Below are positions 58,610 through 64,000 of a DNA stretch of 64,000 bases, one piece after another. The notes beneath the pieces were generated by a model that saw only the letters and a program-made list of their open reading frames with translations, had not been told where the DNA came from and ran no database searches. The translations under genes were made by a program, and so were the position numbers. Numbering within the stretch: the stretch's first letter is position 1; each line of letters begins with the position of its first letter. Origin of the DNA: an uncultured Fibrobacter sp. (GTDB lineage Bacteria; Fibrobacterota; Fibrobacteria; Fibrobacterales; Fibrobacteraceae); contig CAKUWY010000001.1 of assembly GCA_934699585.1 (NCBI GenBank), positions 1 to 64,000 of the forward strand, written 5' to 3'.

Positions 58610-61119
58610 TACCTGGCCTCCAGCCAAGCGTTGGCCCAATCGCCGTGATCGCAGTCCTTGTTGCCGCCCTGTTCCAATACCAGTTGCAGGTTCTGGACTC
58701 CGGACACATCTACTTCTATGATCTGTTTTTGCGTGGAATACATCTTGTTTGAGCGGAACAGTTCGCGACCGTCACCTTTTACCACGAAGAACGCACCATC
58801 ACCGCAGGCACTTTCGTCGTCAAGGCCGATAACGCCGTGAAGCGTACTGAACCTACCCGCAATATCGTACTCCAGGACAGCATCGGCGTGACTTCCAATT
58901 CCGTAGCGGAAGGATTCTTTGTCCAGAGTTATCCCGTTGTGTTCTACCGTCTGGTCTTTTTGTGGCTCACCCCAATCCTGACGGTAACTCTTCATGGGCA
59001 TCTCCGAAACCAGGGCAACGCCTTCGCCAGCAACAAACAGGTCCTTATGCAAAGTCAAGGTGTCGGCATCGGGCATCAAGCACCTCATTTCCAAGCGGTT
59101 CATACCCACGGCAAAATCCGTTGAATCCAGTACAAGCGAATCCTGGGTTTCGGATACCACCTTTTCCTTTTCGGGTTTGCCGTTGATGGAATAGGAGCAG
59201 GCCACCGCTTCTGCAAAGTTCTTGTGCAGCGACACGACGTTACTGTCCATGTTTGCCACAGAGAACCGCTGTGCATACTGGGACACGCCCTTCTTGGCGT
59301 CGATGCGGTAAATTACCAGCGGGTAGCCGAACAGCTTGGGCTCCAGAAGTACGCGTTCGTTCTTGTAGGAATCCAGAATCTCGTCAATCTGGTCGGTGGT
59401 CTTGAAACCAACCACGCGGCTCTGGCGATTCACCGAACCGTAGCCATCCTGACCGCGCACCAGGTAGATGTTTCCTCCAGACGCCTGGTACCACTTGGCA
59501 AAGGTATCCGTATCCCAGCGCTTGAACGTGCGTTCGCTAAAGGCGCTATGGCCAGAGGCAAGCATCTGCCAGGGTCTTGAGTAAATGTAGATGGAATTCT
59601 CAGGATACTTTTTCAGTTCCGTATTCAAGAAATCTTCTTCACCCAGCAATTTGTTCTTGTAATAGAGCATGTTGGCCTTGTAACTCGGCGCATGATACAT
59701 CATGAGCCCAACAGCCATGGCAACAGCTACACCAAGGACCAGGCGACCTATACCGTCGGGTTTCATCTTGGAAAAAAAGCACAGGGCGTCGTAAGGGCCA
59801 AGGGCCATCAAGAGAGCGAACAGGGGCAAGGCCACCAGCACGTAACGCTGATTAATGTCAATGGTGAAGGTACCCGACACGTTCAGCAAGATGACAAAAA
59901 TCTGGATGCAGAACGAAATCCCGAGAACAAAGCCACGAACATAGCGCCTAGAGTAAACCATCCTGAACAGGAGCCATACCGTGGATGCCAGCAGGAGTAC
60001 CGTAAAGGACGTGTAGAACGGATTTTCGAGAATGCCGCCAAAAGCCGTATCCGGCTTCAGGTTCATCATGACTTCTACATTGGTCTTCAGGTTGAACCAC
60101 AGGTTTTCAAGGGAATGAGCCGCGTGTTCCCCGCCCTGAAAATCATAACCGCGGTAAGCCGCCATGGTATTGATAGAAGGCCAGCTCACCGCAATGACCG
60201 AAGCCACAAAGAGGGGCAGTCGGTATGGTTTTTCCAAGAAATAGCGATAATAATACAGAGCGAAAGGAATAAAGGCGAAAACAGTTTCCTGTCTAGTCTG
60301 TGCAAAGAAGCCAAGCAGGGGTACCGTCAGCAAGAAATGTTTCCAGGTCACCTTGTTAGTCGGCACAAAGGCGTACCAGGCCATCAAGGCCGTCAGGAGG
60401 GCGATGTAGAGGACCTCTGTGGAGGCAGAGCGTGCCTGCAAAAGGAATATGGGCATGCCACCCAGGAACGCCGTGGCCGCAAGCGCCAAAGGCTCACTCT
60501 TGAACCATCTGCACAGCGCAAAGAAGAAGAAAATCAGGCTCAGGATGTAGAAGGGGTAATTCACCAACAAGGCGGTATCCCTGTTGGGTTCCATGAAGTT
60601 GAACACCAGGGAATACACAAAGCCGAGAGCCTTGCCCTTGAAGTTGTTCACCTCGTCGGTACATTCCAGGTTGCCGTCTTTCCAGATTCCCTCGTTGCAG
60701 ATACCGCCGGAGTGCTGGAAGTACATCTGCAAGCCCATGGATTCCCAGCTGGTCTCGTCGCTCAGTACCCGATGGCTGTTCCCGATGTTTCCGAACATGA
60801 ATACGGAAAACACCAGAAGGAGCACGGCCAGCCCGCAAAGGCTCTTGCCGCTGGGCAAATACCCGCGGATATGCTTTGCGATAAAGGGCAGGTTCGCCAC
60901 CACGCCTACGAGACCCACCACAAACGTGGAAAGGATGGCGTAATAACCCCATTCGATATCCCACTTGCGGGCCGTAGCCACAGAGGTTCCGTTAAAAATA
61001 AGGAATGCTATGACCAGCACAATCAGGGTGACTACAAGCATGAGCCCCTGGGGTTTTCCAAGGTTCAACGACTTGAACCACTCCTTCAAAGCATTTTTCT
61101 TTTCTTTATCCTTTTTCAT
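58609..61119 (-). CDS. Multi-pass membrane protein (GT39-like) with C-terminal NPCBM domain
   Basis: An 836-residue membrane protein with 10-12 helices in its first 480 residues. An acidic first loop (LSDETSWESMG) recalls GT-C/GT39 mannosyltransferases. The last 110 residues form an NPCBM-like carbohydrate-binding domain (FRYGIGSHADAVLEYDIAGR, then CDHGDWANAWLEAR). A sugar-binding module on a membrane transferase suggests glycan modification outside the membrane. First gene of the three-gene unit. Confidence 0.78.
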   Translation of the reverse strand: MKKDKEKKNALKEWFKSLNLGKPQGLMLVVTLIVLVIAFLIFNGTSVATARKWDIEWGYYAILSTFVVGLVGVVANLPFIAKHIRGYLPSGKSLCGLAVLLLVFSVFMFGNIGNSHRVLSDETSWESMGLQMYFQHSGGICNEGIWKDGNLECTDEVNNFKGKALGFVYSLVFNFMEPNRDTALLVNYPFYILSLIFFFFALCRWFKSEPLALAATAFLGGMPIFLLQARSASTEVLYIALLTALMAWYAFVPTNKVTWKHFLLTVPLLGFFAQTRQETVFAFIPFALYYYRYFLEKPYRLPLFVASVIAVSWPSINTMAAYRGYDFQGGEHAAHSLENLWFNLKTNVEVMMNLKPDTAFGGILENPFYTSFTVLLLASTVWLLFRMVYSRRYVRGFVLGISFCIQIFVILLNVSGTFTIDINQRYVLVALPLFALLMALGPYDALCFFSKMKPDGIGRLVLGVAVAMAVGLMMYHAPSYKANMLYYKNKLLGEEDFLNTELKKYPENSIYIYSRPWQMLASGHSAFSERTFKRWDTDTFAKWYQASGGNIYLVRGQDGYGSVNRQSRVVGFKTTDQIDEILDSYKNERVLLEPKLFGYPLVIYRIDAKKGVSQYAQRFSVANMDSNVVSLHKNFAEAVACSYSINGKPEKEKVVSETQDSLVLDSTDFAVGMNRLEMRCLMPDADTLTLHKDLFVAGEGVALVSEMPMKSYRQDWGEPQKDQTVEHNGITLDKESFRYGIGSHADAVLEYDIAGRFSTLHGVIGLDDESACGDGAFFVVKGDGRELFRSNKMYSTQKQIIEVDVSGVQNLQLVLEQGGNKDCDHGDWANAWLEAR

Positions 61120-61140
61120 TTTACACTTCTCGTTTCATAC

Positions 61141-61429
61141 TCTAAACAATCGACCCAAATCACCAACTCCTCAAGCAGATCCTCGCCTCCGCGAGGATGA
61201 CACCTCTTGCGACCAACCACCCTAACCACCAACTCCTCAAGCGGATCCTCGCCTCCGCGAGGATGACACCTCTTGAGACCAGCGGCCCTAACCACCGACT
61301 CTTCAAGCGGATCCTCGTGATTCTATCGCTGCGCTCCAGAATGACAGCGAGGATGACACCATTTGTCCCCATCACACCCCATACCTCAAAGGGCCGCAGG
61401 CCCGACCTCATACCTCATACCACTAACAC
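61141..61429. repeat. 66-base tandem repeat and composite intergenic repeat
   Basis: Units starting CACCAACTCCTCAAGC at 61161 and 61227 and CACCGACTCTTCAAGC at 61293 are spaced exactly 66 bases. Each carries GATCCTCG, the first two as the hairpin ATCCTCGCCTCCGCGAGGAT. The right end has CATACCTCAAAGGGCCGCAGGCCCGACC as at 150-175. No gene; a minus-strand open frame through the units is a by-product of the 66-base period. Confidence 0.8.
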
Positions 61430-64000
61430 CTACCCCACTCCCAGCCTTTCCATGGCAATCTTCTTGCCGGTCTGGAAATCGCACTTGCCGCTGCCCAGCT
61501 TGGGCAGGCTTTCCATCTTCACCACGGCGCCAGGCACCATCAGGGGCGGAAGCCCTATCTGGCGGAGCATGTCCTTCACCTCGTCTTCGGTCTTTTCGCC
61601 GGCATAGACCAGCACAATCTTTTCGCCCTTGGACCCGTCGGGAACGGCTACGGCAAAATGGTCGATCTCGTCGAACATGGCGTTTTCCGAAATCTTGAAA
61701 TCCACGGAGCCGAGGCTCACCATCTCGCCGCCCAGCTTTGCAAATCGGCTGTAGCGGTCCACGATGGTCAGGTAGCCGTCTTCATCTACATGGCCCTTGT
61801 CGCCGGTCTTGTACCAGCGCTTGCCGTTGATGACAGCTATGGCCTGGGCGGTGCGTTCCGGGTCCTTCAGGTAGCCCTTCATAATCTGAGCGCCACCGAT
61901 GAGAATCAATCCGTCGCCACCGATGGGCAACTCTTCCATAGTGTCCGGATCTACAATGCGGAACTGGGTTCCAGGCAGTGGCGCTCCCACGGTCCCCGGC
62001 TTGTTGCCCTGCAGCACCGTCTTGTAGTCGTCCATCAAAACGTCCTTGGTGTTTACCGCCGCCACGGGGGTGGTCTCGGTACAGCCGAAGCCTTCGAAAA
62101 TTTCCAGCTTGAACTTGGTGCGGTAAAGCTGGCGCACGTCTTCGCGAATCTTTTCGGCTCCGGCGTAGATGCTCCGCACATGGCCAAACATCAGCGGGTG
62201 CACCGCACGGTTCATGCCCCACATCCGCAAGAAAGTTCCCGTGGCCACCATGATGGTCACCTTGAACTGGGCGCACATGCGGGACACGAGCCTTGCATCT
62301 GTGGGGTCGGGGCAGGTAGCCACCGGCACGCCGTCCACCAGGCAGAGCATGGTAGTGATGGAGAACCCGAAGGCATGGAACAGCGGGAGCGACCCCAGGA
62401 ACACGTCGTCAGAACCGGGGTTCAGCACACTTTCGCACTGCTTGATGTTACCCATCAAGTTGAAGTGGGTCAGTTCCACTCCCTTGGGGCGACCCTCGGA
62501 ACCGGAACTGAATATAATCGTCGCCACGTCGTCCAGGGAGACCTTCTTGAAGAACCTAAGTTCCAGGTACCAGGCCGGAAGCAGCATCACCCGCAAGAAG
62601 TTCAGCACCAGGGCGGGCTTTTTCAGCTTTTCCTTCAGGTCTTCCATGTAATAGACCTTGTACTTGTCCAGAAGTTTCTCCATGGGGAGTCCCTTCTGTT
62701 TCAGCTTGTCGATAAACACCCGGGCGGTAATGATGGTCTTCACGTCGGCCACGTCACAGCAGTAATCCATGGTCTCCGGCGTGTTGGTGTAGTTCAGGTT
62801 ATAGACTGTCTTGCCCTTGATGAGGCAGGCCATGTTCACGATGATGCCCGGGCCCGAAGGCGGAATCAGCACGCCCACGTTCTTTTCGCCCTTGGTAAGG
62901 CCGTCAATCATCTTCGCAAAAGTCAGGGATGCCGCCGCCAGTGCGTTTGCCGCCAGGTGGTGACCGTCGGGACTGTAAACAGAAGGTCCGCTCCCGATAC
63001 GCTTGACCGTGCGTATCCAGGCAGAAGCCACCGGACGGAGCAGCCGAATATAAGATGTCCATGCCGTAATGGAAAGTTCCTGCACGGCCCGCTGGACCGT
63101 TACCGCATCCGCTTCCAGGGGAAGTTCCTCGCCAAAGGCTACGGAGATGACACGACCTTCGCTGTGAATCAGGTCCTTGAAGCCGGAACCCGCCTGGGAG
63201 TAGCTGCTCCCCCACAGCCCCTGCACATAGAACGGCAAGAGTTTCAGGTGGTGTACGTCCTTGATGGCGTCGGAATAGTCCAAGCGGAAACGGCTCATGT
63301 TGCCCGTGGCGGTCATGGTGTTCTCGGGGAACATCACCACGGCCTCGCCCCGGAGCAGGGCCTCCCGGGCCTCCTTCATGGCGGACTCCGGGTGTGCAAT
63401 GTCCAGCTCGATGGTCCGCATCTGTGAAAGGAGCAGACGCACGTACCACTTTTCAAAAGGCCGCTTGGTAATCACAAAGCGCAAGGGGCGGGGGCTTGCC
63501 ATCTGGATCATGGCCCAGTCCACATAAGAAATGTGGTTACCCACCAAAAGCACCGGACCTTCCCAAGGAATACGCTCCACGCCAGACACCAGGAACTTGT
63601 AATGGAACGAAAGCACCGAGCGCATCAGCTGACGGAGCAGCGTATGGGGCATGGCCATCAGGGCCCAAATGGTGCCGCCCAGGCACACGATACCCAGAAT
63701 AAAGAACAGGCTCATCCGGTCCAGGTTCAAGAACCGGATAAGGACAACGGCCACAATCTCAAAGAGGAGGATACAGAGGTTCTGCACCCCGTTGGCAACC
63801 GAAAGCACGTGGCCCGCCGACCTGGGCTTGGTATGGTACAGCAGCATGGAGAACATGGGAATCATGTAGATGCCGCCACAGAAGCCCAGCAGGGTAAAGG
63901 CGACGGCGTTGTAAGGCCTGGGGATAAAGGGAATCAAGAAGATGAGGATGGCCGCCCCGGCGGTACCCATGGGGATAAGCCCCATCTCGATGAAGTTCCT
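61430..64000 (-). CDS. MFS - PlsC acyltransferase - acyl-ACP synthetase fusion (partial, 5' end outside)
   Basis: At least 856 residues are inside the window; the frame is open to the right edge. The first 110 are the end of an MFS/LplT-like transporter. A PlsC acyltransferase domain follows (VGNHISYVDWAM as the HX4D motif, MFPENTMTATGNMSRF). Then comes an AMP-binding synthetase (IIFSSGSEGRPKGVELTH, YKTGDKGHVDEDG). The architecture is that of 2-acylglycerophosphoethanolamine recycling (LplT-Aas fused), which takes up lysophospholipids and re-acylates them with acyl-ACP made on the spot. Confidence 0.9.
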   Translation of the reverse strand, partial: RNFIEMGLIPMGTAGAAILIFLIPFIPRPYNAVAFTLLGFCGGIYMIPMFSMLLYHTKPRSAGHVLSVANGVQNLCILLFEIVAVVLIRFLNLDRMSLFFILGIVCLGGTIWALMAMPHTLLRQLMRSVLSFHYKFLVSGVERIPWEGPVLLVGNHISYVDWAMIQMASPRPLRFVITKRPFEKWYVRLLLSQMRTIELDIAHPESAMKEAREALLRGEAVVMFPENTMTATGNMSRFRLDYSDAIKDVHHLKLLPFYVQGLWGSSYSQAGSGFKDLIHSEGRVISVAFGEELPLEADAVTVQRAVQELSITAWTSYIRLLRPVASAWIRTVKRIGSGPSVYSPDGHHLAANALAAASLTFAKMIDGLTKGEKNVGVLIPPSGPGIIVNMACLIKGKTVYNLNYTNTPETMDYCCDVADVKTIITARVFIDKLKQKGLPMEKLLDKYKVYYMEDLKEKLKKPALVLNFLRVMLLPAWYLELRFFKKVSLDDVATIIFSSGSEGRPKGVELTHFNLMGNIKQCESVLNPGSDDVFLGSLPLFHAFGFSITTMLCLVDGVPVATCPDPTDARLVSRMCAQFKVTIMVATGTFLRMWGMNRAVHPLMFGHVRSIYAGAEKIREDVRQLYRTKFKLEIFEGFGCTETTPVAAVNTKDVLMDDYKTVLQGNKPGTVGAPLPGTQFRIVDPDTMEELPIGGDGLILIGGAQIMKGYLKDPERTAQAIAVINGKRWYKTGDKGHVDEDGYLTIVDRYSRFAKLGGEMVSLGSVDFKISENAMFDEIDHFAVAVPDGSKGEKIVLVYAGEKTEDEVKDMLRQIGLPPLMVPGAVVKMESLPKLGSGKCDFQTGKKIAMERLGVG

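Noticed and set aside
59692..61200. 502-codon open frame antisense to the NPCBM membrane protein
   Set aside because: Composition (Gln, His, Arg rich) and lack of motifs mark it as a shadow.
61160..61411. 83-codon minus-strand frame with repeated segments
   Set aside because: It is produced by the 66-base (22-codon) tandem repeat and has no ribosome site or homology.
61658..63427. 589-codon open frame antisense to the PlsC/acyl-ACP synthetase fusion
   Set aside because: The opposite strand carries clear catalytic motifs; this frame has none.

Overview
The window is chromosomal DNA of a Gram-negative, fibre-degrading anaerobe, most probably a Fibrobacter species (Fibrobacterota). This assignment is from gene content and style, not from a database search. 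It rests on a secreted GH9 cellulase with a serine-rich linker and C-terminal sorting-like tail, many short lipoproteins, a class I fumarase, a DUF3450/TtpC-type TonB energy system and a UbiD-type decarboxylase. No rRNA, tRNA or CRISPR array was recognised.

Layout. 0-5.7 kb: a heptamer repeat array, an M15 peptidase, ruvC, a primase-helicase-like protein, a GT4 glycosyltransferase, a Dabb-domain protein and an SRPBCC-like protein. 5.7-16.2 kb: UbiD family decarboxylase, a secreted metalloprotease, cysE, nth, an HD hydrolase, an RluE-like pseudouridine synthase, a PAS/HD-GYP regulator with its small partner, and the cellulase. 16.2-26.5 kb: a repeat-domain protein, a 34-aa membrane peptide, the operon DUF3450 - TtpC-like - ExbB - ExbD - TonB - TPR, a GNAT toxin-antitoxin-like pair and purT.

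26.5-45.5 kb is an AT-richer accessory region on both sides of thrS. Left of thrS lies a six-gene operon (PH/TM2/OB-fold protein, HExxH lipoprotein, GLUG lipoprotein, zinc-ribbon/OB-fold protein, RDD protein, NERD protein), bounded by inverted composite repeats. Next to it is a 2-kb segment between direct repeats that holds three small genes and a phage-spike fragment. Right of thrS lie a PIN toxin-antitoxin pair, a large glycine-zipper/membrane protein with a lipoprotein partner, a second GNAT pair and another lipoprotein. Two decayed copies of the thrS 3' end punctuate this stretch, so thrS looks like a hotspot for gene acquisition.

The most striking new signal is a structured 5' leader RNA present twice, upstream of the six-gene operon and of the large membrane-protein gene. 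The two copies share conserved segments, an outer stem with compensatory base changes and a seven-T end. A family of palindromic mini-repeats with variable stems clusters around thrS and its fragments.

45.5-64 kb returns to core genes: radA, a dCMP deaminase-like gene, fumarase, an Ala/Pro-rich envelope protein, a 36-aa membrane peptide, a YfhO-family membrane protein, a lipoprotein, a HAD phosphatase, rsmE, an acyl-ACP thioesterase, a three-gene glycan-related operon, and an MFS/PlsC/acyl-ACP synthetase fusion that runs off the right edge.
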